Shown piece by piece: positions 33,403 to 40,763 of a stretch of 43,740 nucleotides of DNA. How positions within the stretch are numbered: position 1 is the stretch's first letter; each line of letters begins with the position of its first letter. Under the pieces are notes generated by a model, which was given only the letters and a program-made list of their open reading frames with translations, did not search any database and was not told the DNA's origin. The position numbers and the translations under genes are program-made. This DNA is from Pseudideonella sakaiensis (GTDB lineage: Bacteria > Pseudomonadota > Gammaproteobacteria > Burkholderiales > Burkholderiaceae_C): assembly GCF_001293525.1 (NCBI RefSeq), contig NZ_BBYR01000052.1:1-43740 (forward strand). Reading direction: 5' to 3'.

Positions 33403-34037
33403 TCCTCGTCCTGAACCCGAACGCCACGCCCTGGATGACGCAGCGCGTCGCCGAGGCGCTGGCGCGGCAGCTGCCGGCCGGCACCGCGCTGGAGCCGCTG
33501 ACCACCGCCGACGGCCCGCCGGTGATCGACACCGCCGAGCGCTTCGAGGCCGGCGCACGGGCGGGCGCCGCCGCGCTGCAGGCGCGGCTGGGCCGGGCGC
33601 CGGCGCCGCGCGCGGTGCTGCTGGCCTGCTTCGGCGACCCCGGCCTCGAGGACCTGCGGCGCCTGGCGGCGTCGCGCCCGGTGGTCGGCCTGGCCGAGGC
33701 CGCGATGCGCGCCGCGGCCCGGCGCGCCGGCCGCTTCGCGGTGCTCACCTGCGGCCCGGCCTGGGTGCCGCTGCTGCAGCAGCGCGCGCGCGACTTCGGG
33801 CTGGCCGAGGCGCTGGCGGGCGTGCAGGCGCTGCCCGTCGACGGACGCACGCTGGCGCAAGACCCCGGCCCCTGGCGCGGCGCGCTGCAGGCCGCCGCCG
33901 ACGCGGCCGTGCGCGACGGTGCCCGCGCGCTCGTCCTCGGCGGCGCGGCCTTCGCCGGACTCGGCACGCTGGTGCAGTCCACGGTGCCGGTGATCGATGC
34001 GATCGAGGCCGCCGCGGTGGAACTCGGCGGCGGGTGA
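33399..34037 (+). CDS. Hydantoin racemase-family protein, single-cysteine variant
   Basis: This 212-residue protein belongs to the Asp/Glu racemase superfamily, hydantoin racemase group. It starts MILVLNPNAT and has the first catalytic cysteine in LLACFGDPGLE (C77). The second motif, usually VLGCAGMAGL, reads VLGGAAFAGL, so the second catalytic cysteine is replaced by glycine (G182). Another cysteine at C118 (LTCGPAW) is at a different position. Two-base racemisation seems impossible; a one-base isomerase or decarboxylase is plausible, as arylmalonate decarboxylase also has one cysteine. It overlaps gntR by four bases. Confidence 0.87.
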   Translation: MILVLNPNATPWMTQRVAEALARQLPAGTALEPLTTADGPPVIDTAERFEAGARAGAAALQARLGRAPAPRAVLLACFGDPGLEDLRRLAASRPVVGLAEAAMRAAARRAGRFAVLTCGPAWVPLLQQRARDFGLAEALAGVQALPVDGRTLAQDPGPWRGALQAAADAAVRDGARALVLGGAAFAGLGTLVQSTVPVIDAIEAAAVELGGG

Positions 34038-34104
34038 CGGCGCCCGCGGGTCCCGCGGCAGCAAGCTGGCGTCCCTGCGCTGCTGGACTCCCGCGGACCG
34101 CGGG

Positions 34105-34125
34105 CCGCAGACCGCAGACCGCAGA
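34105..34125. repeat. Heptanucleotide repeat CCGCAGA x3
   Basis: Three exact copies, followed by a partial copy, in the 303-base gap 34038-34340. No gene is seen in this gap; it holds this and two further simple repeats. Confidence 0.75.
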
Positions 34126-34152
34126 CCGCCGGTCGGCGATCGCAGACTGTTC

Positions 34153-34200
34153 GCTCGTCCGCTCGTCCGCTCGTCCGCTCGTCCGCTCGTCCGCTCGTTC
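34153..34200. repeat. Octanucleotide repeat GCTCGTCC x5 plus one variant
   Basis: Five exact copies (34153-34192) and one variant GCTCGTTC (34193-34200). It precedes an imperfect inverted sequence GCTCGTTCGAACGTCCGAGC. Repeat number may vary between strains. Confidence 0.85.
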
Positions 34201-34266
34201 GAACGTCCGAGCCTGTCGGCCGTGCGGGCGCACGGCGCGTTGAACCGGAGGGCCTACCGCTGGTCC

Positions 34267-34306
34267 CGCCTGCCCGCCTGCCCGCCTGCCCGCCTGCCCG
34301 CCTGCC
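34267..34306. repeat. Octanucleotide repeat CGCCTGCC x5
   Basis: Five exact copies lie 35-74 bases before the DUF2845 start, where number changes could alter promoter spacing. Confidence 0.85.
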
Positions 34307-34340
34307 CCCCCGCCCGACTGCCTGCCCGCCGAGCCCGCCC

Positions 34341-34727
34341 ATGCCCCTCCCGAGCGCCTCCTCCGTCCACCGGCGCGCCGCCGCCGCACTGACCTGCCTC
34401 GTGCTGCTGCCGCTCGGCGCCGGCGCCGAGACCCTGCGCTGCGGCGGCCAGTGGGCCGAGCTCGGCGACACCCGCGCCGCGGTGCGCGGCAAGTGCGGCG
34501 AGCCCTGGCAGCGCGACGAGGCCTGCCGCAGCCCGCGCTTCGGCGCCGGCACGCCGGGCGGGCCGGTGGTGCTGCCCGGTGCCGTGCCGGGCAAGCCGCC
34601 GCGCGCACCGGCCTGCGTCGCCGGCGAGGAGTGGACCTACCGCCCCGGGCCCGGCCAGTTCCTGACCACGCTGCGCTTCGAGGAAGGCCGGCTGGTCGAG
34701 ATCCGCTACGGCGACCGGATCCGCTGA
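34341..34727 (+). CDS. DUF2845-family exported protein
   Basis: This 128-residue protein has a signal peptide ending near AGAE (residue 28-30) and the DUF2845 pattern LRCGGQWAELGDTRAAVRGKCGEP, two paired cysteines, then EEWTYRPGPGQFLTTLRFEEGRLVEIRYGDRI. The function of the family is unknown; members are small periplasmic proteins resembling SmpA-like folds. The start lies just after the octanucleotide repeats, with no strong ribosome site. It is convergent with the DUF2807 gene across a hairpin. Confidence 0.85.
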   Translation: MPLPSASSVHRRAAAALTCLVLLPLGAGAETLRCGGQWAELGDTRAAVRGKCGEPWQRDEACRSPRFGAGTPGGPVVLPGAVPGKPPRAPACVAGEEWTYRPGPGQFLTTLRFEEGRLVEIRYGDRIR

Positions 34728-34833
34728 CGGCGCCCACGGCGCGGCCCGCGGCCGACCGCGGCCTCCCCCGCCGCGCCGCCTCGCCGCCTCGCCCGGAGGC
34801 CGGAGCGGGCCCCGGGGGAGCCGGGCATCAGTG

Positions 34834-34869
34834 CCTTTGGTCGGGCGGCCTCCGCCGCCCGACCTAAGG
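34834..34869. terminator. Long hairpin between convergent DUF2845 and DUF2807 genes
   Basis: GGTCGGGCGGC-CTCC-GCCGCCCGACC has perfect 11-bp arms (34839-34849, 34854-34864), extendable to 16 bp with one mismatch (CCTTT.../...TAAGG). It is symmetric, so it could stop transcription from both sides. No T-run follows. The right arm overlaps the DUF2807 stop codon. Confidence 0.65.
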
Positions 34870-35628
34870 CTTCGGCCCGCGGTCGTGCACCTCCGCCTGG
34901 CCGGCGACGCTGCGCCGCACCTGCGGCGGGCTGCCCCAGACGTCGATCGTCGAGACGCCGGCCACCGAGTAGCCGAAGCTCTCGGTGGCCCAGACCTTCA
35001 CGTTGCCGATGCCGCTGACCGACACGCGGGCGCGCGCGGCGCGCAGCTGCTCGCCGTCGAAGGCACTGCGCCCGGCGATCGACAGCGACAGCTCGTCGGT
35101 GCGCCCGGCCACGCGGCCGTCGCCGGCGCCGGAGACGTTGAAGTTCAGCTGCCGCGCCTGCAGCTGGTCGAAGCGGGCATTGCCGGAGCCGGCGATGCTC
35201 ACCGTCAGCCGGTCGGCCTCGACCGGGCTGGCGGCCACCCAGTCGGCCGCCCCGCTGATCGACACCCGCGTCAGCTGCCGCGCGGTGACCGCGATCTGCG
35301 GCCGCTGGCCGCTCCAGAAGCGCCAGCTGCCCGAGGGCCGGATCTGCAGCGTGCGGCCGCGCAGCTCGACGGTGACGGACTGGCGCGTCGCCTCGTCGCC
35401 CTCGACCACGACCTGCTCGGCCGGCCCCTGGGTGAAGCGCACGTCGGCCACGCCGCTGATCGCGACCGCATCGAACTCGCCCGGCGCGAAGGCGCCGGCG
35501 GGCGCCTGGGCCGCGGCACCGCCGGCGAAGAGGCCGCCGGCGAGCCAGGCCAGCGCGGCCGCGCGCCCCGGGGCGGCCCGCGGCCGCGCGGCCGGGCCGC
35601 GGGCCGGGCGATCGGCGGCGGCGGCCAC
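34864..35628 (-). CDS. DUF2807 (putative adhesin head, GIN-domain) exported protein
   Basis: This protein of 254 residues from the GTG at 35628 has a signal peptide (ALAWLAGGLFAGGAAAQA) and a DUF2807 domain starting FDAVAISGVADVRFTQG. Short internal repeats (VSISGAADWV, VSIAGSGNARF, NVSGAGDGRV, SIAGRSAF, VSVSGIGNVKVW, SVAGVSTIDVWG) suggest a repetitive beta structure. The start is uncertain: a GTG at 35751 would overlap the regulator stop by four bases and add 41 residues. The gene is probably last in an operon with the two-component genes, so it may be the system's output or sensor partner. Confidence 0.82.
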   Translation of the reverse strand: MAAAADRPARGPAARPRAAPGRAAALAWLAGGLFAGGAAAQAPAGAFAPGEFDAVAISGVADVRFTQGPAEQVVVEGDEATRQSVTVELRGRTLQIRPSGSWRFWSGQRPQIAVTARQLTRVSISGAADWVAASPVEADRLTVSIAGSGNARFDQLQARQLNFNVSGAGDGRVAGRTDELSLSIAGRSAFDGEQLRAARARVSVSGIGNVKVWATESFGYSVAGVSTIDVWGSPPQVRRSVAGQAEVHDRGPKP

Positions 35629-35747
35629 GTCGGCGTGGTCGTCTTCGTCGCGTGGCGCCGACGGTGGCACGGGGTGCGCCCACTGCGGCGGTCGGGCGGG
35701 CACGTGGGCGAGGGCGCAGGCGCGGGCAGGGGCAGGGTGGCAGGTGT

Positions 35748-36512
35748 TCACAGCGAATCGGCCCTCAGTTGCTTGGACACCTCGCGGCTCGCGGTGACGC
35801 GCGTGCCGTCGCGCAGCAGGATCACGTACTGCGACGACTCGTCGGGCGTCATCGACTCGACGAAGTCCAGGTTGACGATGCAGGCGCGGTTGATCTTCAG
35901 GAAGCGGGCCGGATCCAGCCGCTGCTCGAAGCTGGTGATCGGCAGCCGCACCAGGTAGCTGCGCCCGCGGCTGACCAGCGCGGTGTACTTGGTGTCGGAG
36001 CGCAGGTACTCGATCTGCGCCGCCTGCAGCGGGAAGATGCGTCCCTGGTCGCGCACCAGCACCCGCTCCAGCGGCCCGGCCGCCAGAGCGGCCTGCTCGA
36101 GCGCCGGCAGCGTCCGCTCGCGGGCGCTCACCGCGGGGTGCTGCAGCGCGTGCGTGACCGCCTCGACGAAGCGCTCCTGCGCGAAAGGCTTCAGCAGGTA
36201 GTCCACCGCGTGCAGCTCGAAGGCGGCCAACGCGTGCTCGTCGTAGGCGGTGGTGAAGATCACGGCCGGCAGCGGCGCGGCATCCTCGGCCAGCGCGCGC
36301 ATCACCTGCAGGCCGGTGAGGCCCGGCATCTGGATGTCCATCAGCACCAGCGCCGGCCGCAGCGCGCGGATCTGGCGCAGCGCCTCGGGCCCGTCGCCGG
36401 CGCTGCCCACCAGGCTCAGCGCGGGCAGCGCGCGCACCCAGTCGGCCAGGCCTTCGCGGGCCAGCGGCTCGTCCTCGGCGATGAAGGTGGGGGTGGGGGT
36501 GCTCGGGGTCAT
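35748..36512 (-). CDS. LytTR-family response regulator
   Basis: This 254-residue protein has a receiver domain (acidic pocket EDE at 13-15, phosphoacceptor D59 in LMDIQMPGLTG, and K near LLKPF) and a C-terminal LytTR DNA-binding domain (about 150-250) with YLRSDTKYTALVSRGRSYLVR and RACIVNLDFV. It follows the histidine kinase with a 4-base overlap and probably controls itself and the DUF2807 gene. LytTR proteins bind repeats near promoters; none was identified here. Confidence 0.95.
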   Translation of the reverse strand: MTPSTPTPTFIAEDEPLAREGLADWVRALPALSLVGSAGDGPEALRQIRALRPALVLMDIQMPGLTGLQVMRALAEDAAPLPAVIFTTAYDEHALAAFELHAVDYLLKPFAQERFVEAVTHALQHPAVSARERTLPALEQAALAAGPLERVLVRDQGRIFPLQAAQIEYLRSDTKYTALVSRGRSYLVRLPITSFEQRLDPARFLKINRACIVNLDFVESMTPDESSQYVILLRDGTRVTASREVSKQLRADSL

Positions 36513-37651
36513 CGGGGGCCGTCCTCCGGCGGCAGGTCCAGCCGCACCTCGAAGCCGGCGCCCGGCGCGGTGCGGATCGCGAGGCGGGCGCGGCCGCCGT
36601 AGTCGAGCGCGAAGCGCCGCTGCAGCGCCGCCAGGCCGAGGCCCGGGCCGCGCCGGCCATCCGCCCGCGGGCCGGCCGGCGGGCGCGCGGCGCGGCCGTC
36701 GGGCAAGGCCGGCGGCGCCTCGGCGCCCGCGCCGTCGTCGGCGATGCGCAGCGCGAGGCCGCCGGCGGCGCTGCGCGCGGCCTCGATCGTGACCGTGCCG
36801 CCGTCGATGCGCGGCGCGATGCCGTGCAGCACCGCGTTCTCCACCAGCGGCTGCAGCGTCAGCGGCGGCAGCAGCGCGTCCAGCGCGTCCGGCTCCACGC
36901 GCCAGTCGACGCGCAGCCGCTCGCCCAGGCGCAGCGCCTCGATCGCGAGGTAGTCGCGCACGAAGTCGACCTCGTCGCGCAGCGTCACGCGGTCGCTGGC
37001 GTCGCGCTGCGTGTCCAGCAGCTGGCGCAGCAGCCGCGAGAAGCCCAGCAGGCCGCGCTCGGCGGCGGCCGGGTCGCGCCGCGTCAGCAGGATCAGGGTG
37101 TTCAGGGTGTTGAACAGGAAGTGCGGGTTCAGCGAACCGGTGATCGCCGACAGCTCGGCGCGCGTCCGCGCGGCTTCCGCCTGCGCGATGCCCAGCGCCG
37201 CCGCGTGCGCGCGCCGGGCGTGCAGCGTGCCGCCGAAGCCCAGCACCAGCGCGGTATAGATGAACACGGCCCAGGCGCTGCGCCACAGCGCCTGCTGAGC
37301 CAGCGTCGCGTCGGCATGCTCCAGGCCGAACAGCGCCCAGGCCATGCCGTAGTCCAGCGCATGCCAGGCCAGCGCGAAGGCGGTGGCGGCCAGCGCATGC
37401 GCGACCAGCCGCCGCGGCAGCGGCCGCGGCCGGGCCTGCAGCCGCCGCACCCAGGGCAGCACCGCGGTGCCGAGCAGGATCGGCGGGCCGAGGTTCCAGG
37501 TCGCCTCCCAGGCGGCCTGCCACGCGCGCCAGCCGCCGCGCAGCCACTCGGCGCCGGCCATCGCGTACAGCAGCCAGCACAGCAGGCACAGGCCGGCATA
37601 GCCGAGCCAGAGCGAGCGGTCGCCGTGCGGGACGGGGGGCAGGGTGGGCAT
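36509..37651 (-). CDS. LytS/YehU-type sensor histidine kinase
   Basis: This 380-residue membrane kinase has four hydrophobic segments (about 13-32, 54-68, 82-108 and 125-142) but no periplasmic sensor loop of note. The histidine-kinase region has the H-box LNPHFLFNTLNTLI (H177), an N-box VENAVLHGI and a glycine motif GPGLGLAALQRRF. The start at 37651 lies after an AGGA-like stretch; 37660 is an alternative. The stop overlaps the response-regulator start (ATGA). Stimulus unknown. Confidence 0.94.
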   Translation of the reverse strand: MPTLPPVPHGDRSLWLGYAGLCLLCWLLYAMAGAEWLRGGWRAWQAAWEATWNLGPPILLGTAVLPWVRRLQARPRPLPRRLVAHALAATAFALAWHALDYGMAWALFGLEHADATLAQQALWRSAWAVFIYTALVLGFGGTLHARRAHAAALGIAQAEAARTRAELSAITGSLNPHFLFNTLNTLILLTRRDPAAAERGLLGFSRLLRQLLDTQRDASDRVTLRDEVDFVRDYLAIEALRLGERLRVDWRVEPDALDALLPPLTLQPLVENAVLHGIAPRIDGGTVTIEAARSAAGGLALRIADDGAGAEAPPALPDGRAARPPAGPRADGRRGPGLGLAALQRRFALDYGGRARLAIRTAPGAGFEVRLDLPPEDGPR

Positions 37652-37658
37652 GCGGCGC

Positions 37659-37664
37659 ATCCTA
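37659..37664 (-). promoter_or_regulatory. -10-like hexamer abutting the kinase start
   Basis: TAGGAT on minus ends seven bases before the ATG at 37651, followed by GCGCCGC. It may mark a leaderless transcript, although the AGGA within it could also serve as a ribosome site. Confidence 0.35.
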
Positions 37665-37767
37665 GGCCCGGCCGCGGCCGGTCGCCGCCGCGTGGCGATC
37701 AACTGCGGGAATCGGGGACTGGACGGGGGGCGCGTGGCCGCGACCCGGCGCGGCGGCCCGGCCCGCG

Positions 37768-38241
37768 TCAGCCGACCCGGTAGACGTCCAGCCGCACGCA
37801 GTCCGCCAGCCGCTCGCCGACGGCCAGCGCGAGCAGCCGGTTCAGGTGCTGCCAGGCGGGCGCGCCGGTCTGGAAGCGCATCAGGGTGCGGAAGTAGTAG
37901 GCCTCGCGCGGCAGCGGCTCGCCGCGCGCGAGCGCGGCCATCACCTCGGGCGGCGCGTGGCGCACGCCGTCGCTCTGCACCTCGACCAGCGCGCCGTCGT
38001 CCAGCCGCAGCACGTAGTGGGCGGCGATCTCCAGCACGCCGTCGGCGCGCTGCACCTGCCAGTCGACGCCGCCGTCGAGGATCTCGCCGTTCAGCTCTGG
38101 CCCGGCGACGCGGCCGCCGGCCAGCGGCACGTAGCGGCGTTCGCCGTGCTTGCCCGGCCCGAGGCTGACCAGGGGGCGTACCCGGCATTCGACGCGGGTC
38201 ATCGGCCAGAGCGGGGGGGCGGTCGGGAAGTCGGGAGTCAC
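37768..38241 (-). CDS. DUF3237-family protein
   Basis: This 157-residue protein starts at the GTG at 38241; a later ATG (TRVECRVRPLV) is an alternative about 16 residues in. It has the DUF3237 signature: SLGPGKHGERRYVPLAGG, GPELNGEILDGGVDWQVQRADG, IAAHYVLRLDDGALVEVQSDGVRH and YFRTLMRFQTGAPAWQHLNR. The function of the family is unknown, though several members lie near aromatic degradation genes. It is on minus, divergent from the LuxR regulator gene. Confidence 0.87.
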   Translation of the reverse strand: MTPDFPTAPPLWPMTRVECRVRPLVSLGPGKHGERRYVPLAGGRVAGPELNGEILDGGVDWQVQRADGVLEIAAHYVLRLDDGALVEVQSDGVRHAPPEVMAALARGEPLPREAYYFRTLMRFQTGAPAWQHLNRLLALAVGERLADCVRLDVYRVG

Positions 38242-38578
38242 GCGGAGTCTCGTCGGCAGGGGCGGGGGGCGCGCGCCCGGCGGGCGCGTGGCGCACGGAT
38301 GCGGGTCGGCCGGGATGGACAGCCGCCGCGCGGCGCCTAGCATCGCCGCAAAGCGCCGCCGCGGGGTCCGCGGGCCGGTCATCCCAGAGGATGACGGCCG
38401 GCCGGGTCGGCGACGACGGTGTGGCGCCGACAGCCGACGCTGCCGTCGCCCCGGCGCTCGTCTCCCGTGACCTCATCGACTTGTTCCCCGTGACCTCCGC
38501 CCTCCTGTCGCGCCGCCGGCCCCGTGACCAGCGGCTGCACCACCCCGCGCCGGTCCCCGTGCCGGGCGGCCTGCGCTG
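38242..38578. other. Divergent spacer between DUF3237 and luxR genes
   Basis: No convincing gene is present in these 337 bases. Signals are a TAGCAT hexamer (38338-38343), the dyad GTCATCC-CAGA-GGATGAC (38378-38395) and three copies of CCCGTGACC (38464, 38487, 38521). These could be promoter and regulator elements for the LuxR gene. Confidence 0.5.
38378..38395. promoter_or_regulatory. Dyad GTCATCC-N4-GGATGAC upstream of luxR gene
   Basis: A perfect 7-bp inverted repeat. The half-site GGATGAC recurs at 39530-39536, upstream of the neighbouring Bug gene. A plausible binding site of the LuxR regulator. Confidence 0.45.
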
Positions 38579-39466
38579 ATGCCGCTGAACGCCTGGGCAC
38601 TGCCGACTGCCGCCGCGCCGGTGGGCCCGAGCCCCGCGGCGCTCGCCGCGCTTGTGGCGGGCATCGGCACGCCCGGCTTCGCGGCGGCCACGCTCGGCTG
38701 GCTGAACGAGGCGCGGCTGCAGGCCGCGTCCTGGGCTGTCTACCGCACCTGGCGCGACCGGCGGCCGGTGCTGCACCTGTCGTCCAGCGTCGGCGTGGCC
38801 GACACCACCCGGGACTGCTTCGCGGCTTACCACGCCGGCCTGTACCGCGGCGACCGCAGCTTCGACGCGGTCGCGCCGGGCGAGGCGGCGGTGCTGCGCA
38901 TGCATGCCGACGAGGCGCCCAGCCGCGACCACCGCGAGGCGATCTACCGCCGCCACGGCGTGCTGGAGCGCCTCTCGGTGGCCCGGCGCGAGGACGACGG
39001 CTCGCTGCTGGCGGTGAACGTCTACCACCACCAGCACCAGGGCCGCTTCGGCGACGGCGAGCTGGCGGGCTTCGCGTCGCTCGCGCCGCTGCTGCTGGCC
39101 GCGGTGCAGCGGCACCTCGCGTGGCCGGCCGCAGGCGCTGGCGGCGCGGAGGCCGGGGACGTGGCGCCGGCCCCCGGCGAGGGGCCGGCTGGCCACGTCG
39201 ACCCGGGCGGCCCCGCGTCCGGCGCCGCCGACCGGGGCGATGGCGCCGCGGGCCGGCGCGAGGCGCTGCAGCGCCGCTGCCCGGCGCTGACCGCGCGCGA
39301 GCTCGACGTCTGCGAGCGCCTGCTGCGCGGCTGGAGCTACGACGGCATCGCCGCCGACCTGGGCCTGAGCGTGGCCACGGTGAAGACCTACCGCGCCCGC
39401 GCCTTCGAGCGCCTGGGGCTGCACTTCAAGAGCGAGCTGTTCGCGGCCTTCGTCGGTCGCGGCTGA
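38579..39466 (+). CDS. LuxR-type transcriptional regulator
   Basis: This 295-residue protein has a C-terminal GerE-type helix-turn-helix (about 232-290): CPALTARELDVCERLLRGWSYDGIA, SVATVKTYRARAFERLG and HFKSELFAAF. The N-terminal region (1-190) has no recognised receiver or autoinducer domain. It may be a ligand-sensing domain of its own type; the HTH is separated by an acidic/glycine linker. It is followed by a Bug gene on the same strand and shares a half-site motif with its upstream region, so it probably regulates it. Confidence 0.9.
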   Translation: MPLNAWALPTAAAPVGPSPAALAALVAGIGTPGFAAATLGWLNEARLQAASWAVYRTWRDRRPVLHLSSSVGVADTTRDCFAAYHAGLYRGDRSFDAVAPGEAAVLRMHADEAPSRDHREAIYRRHGVLERLSVARREDDGSLLAVNVYHHQHQGRFGDGELAGFASLAPLLLAAVQRHLAWPAAGAGGAEAGDVAPAPGEGPAGHVDPGGPASGAADRGDGAAGRREALQRRCPALTARELDVCERLLRGWSYDGIAADLGLSVATVKTYRARAFERLGLHFKSELFAAFVGRG

Positions 39467-39529
39467 GCGAGCGCCGCGGGCGGCGCTCTCCCGCGCCGCG
39501 GCCACGCCGGCCGCCGCTGTCGCCTTCTC

Positions 39530-39536
39530 GGATGAC
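39530..39536 (+). promoter_or_regulatory. GGATGAC half-site upstream of Bug gene
   Basis: Same heptamer as in the dyad at 38378-38395, here single, 58 bases before the Bug start. A low-strength clue to shared control by the LuxR regulator. Confidence 0.3.
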
Positions 39537-39594
39537 AGGCGGCGCGCCGCCGGGCGCGGACACTGCGCTCCCGCCATCCGCAGGAGCCCTCGCC

Positions 39595-40581
39595 ATGACC
39601 GCTCGTCGTCCCGTGCTGCTCGGCCTCGGTGCCGCCGTGGGCCTGGCCCTGACCGGCCTCGCGCCGGTCCGGGCCCAGCCGGCGCTGCCGCAGCCGCTGA
39701 AGCTGCTGGTCGGCTTCCCGCCCGGCACCGGGCCCGACGTGGTCGCCCGGCTGCTCGGGCAGAAGCTCGGCGAGCTGCTGAAGGGCCAGGTGGCGGTCGA
39801 CAACCGCACCGGCGCCGGCGGCCAGATCGCTGCCAATGCCGTGGCCAAGGCGCCGGCCGACGGGGGCACGCTGCTGCTCGGCGAGGTCGGCTCGATCGCG
39901 ATCGCGCCGCCCGCGTTCTCGAAGCTGCCGTACGACCCGGCGCGCGAGCTGGCCGTGCTGTCGGAGGTGGTGCGCTCGGACTTCCTGCTGGTGGTGCCGA
40001 CGACCTCGCCGGCGCAGAGCGTGGCCGATTTCGTGAAGGCTGCGCGCGCGAAGGCCGACCGCACCAACATCGCGACCTTCGGCGCCGGCACGCCCGGCCA
40101 CTTCGGCGCCGAGATGTTCGCGGAGCAGGCGGGCGGCTTCAAGATCGAGCCCATCCACTACCGGGCCACCGGCGACGCGGTGACGGCGATCGTCGCCGGC
40201 GACGTGCAGGGCGCCTTCGTGTCCACGGCGCTCGGCGTGGCCCAGATCAAGGGCGGCAAGATGCGCGCGCTGGCCACCACCGCGGCCCAGCGCTCGCCGC
40301 TGCTGCCGGACGTGCCGACCTTCACCGAGGCGGGCCTGCCGAAGGTCGACTTCTCGGCCTGGTTCGCCGTCTTCGTGCCGGCCGCCACCCCGGCGGCCGT
40401 GCAGGACCTGCTGGCCACGCAGGTCGCGGCCGCGGTGCGCGCGCCGGAGGTGCGGCAGAAGCTGGTCGATGCCGGCTTCACCGTCACCGGCACCTCGCGC
40501 GCCGAGGCCGAGCGCATGGTGCGCGCCGAGGCGCCGCGCTGGGCGGCGGTGGTCAAGGCGAGCGGCTTCAAGGGGGACTGA
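39595..40581 (+). CDS. Bug/TctC-family receptor
   Basis: This 328-residue periplasmic receptor has a signal peptide ending near residue 27 (LAPVRAQ). The mature protein shows LLVGFPPGTGPDVVARLLG, VDNRTGAGGQ, LPYDPARELAV and YRATGDAVTAI. The lid region PPGTGPD differs from the usual GG-x-x-D form. A CAGGAG ribosome site precedes the ATG. It is the fourth Bug protein in the window and follows the LuxR regulator by 128 bases. Confidence 0.95.
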   Translation: MTARRPVLLGLGAAVGLALTGLAPVRAQPALPQPLKLLVGFPPGTGPDVVARLLGQKLGELLKGQVAVDNRTGAGGQIAANAVAKAPADGGTLLLGEVGSIAIAPPAFSKLPYDPARELAVLSEVVRSDFLLVVPTTSPAQSVADFVKAARAKADRTNIATFGAGTPGHFGAEMFAEQAGGFKIEPIHYRATGDAVTAIVAGDVQGAFVSTALGVAQIKGGKMRALATTAAQRSPLLPDVPTFTEAGLPKVDFSAWFAVFVPAATPAAVQDLLATQVAAAVRAPEVRQKLVDAGFTVTGTSRAEAERMVRAEAPRWAAVVKASGFKGD

Positions 40582-40763
40582 CGGCCGCTCGGCCGCCGAC
40601 GCGCGCCTCCTGGCCGCCGGGGCGCTGTCCGGAAACCGCAAGCCCTTGCATCCGTCGGGCCTGCGAGCGCAGGCTTTCACCGTACGTGGCGGCTGCCGCG
40701 GCTGCGCATCGCCAGACTCCCGTCCGCCCGCGCCACGTCCGGCGCGCCGGGGTCCTCGCACCG

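Noticed and set aside
34153-34306. Possible CRISPR array in the repeat gap
   Set aside because: Units are only 8 bases with no spacers; they are plain microsatellites.
38464-38529. Three CCCGTGACC copies upstream of the luxR gene as operators
   Set aside because: Irregular spacing (23 and 34 bases) and GC-rich content make chance likely; mentioned only in the spacer entry.
38391-38579. 62-codon plus-strand frame between DUF3237 and luxR
   Set aside because: No convincing codon signal and no ribosome site; the region carries repeats and a dyad and fits a regulatory role.
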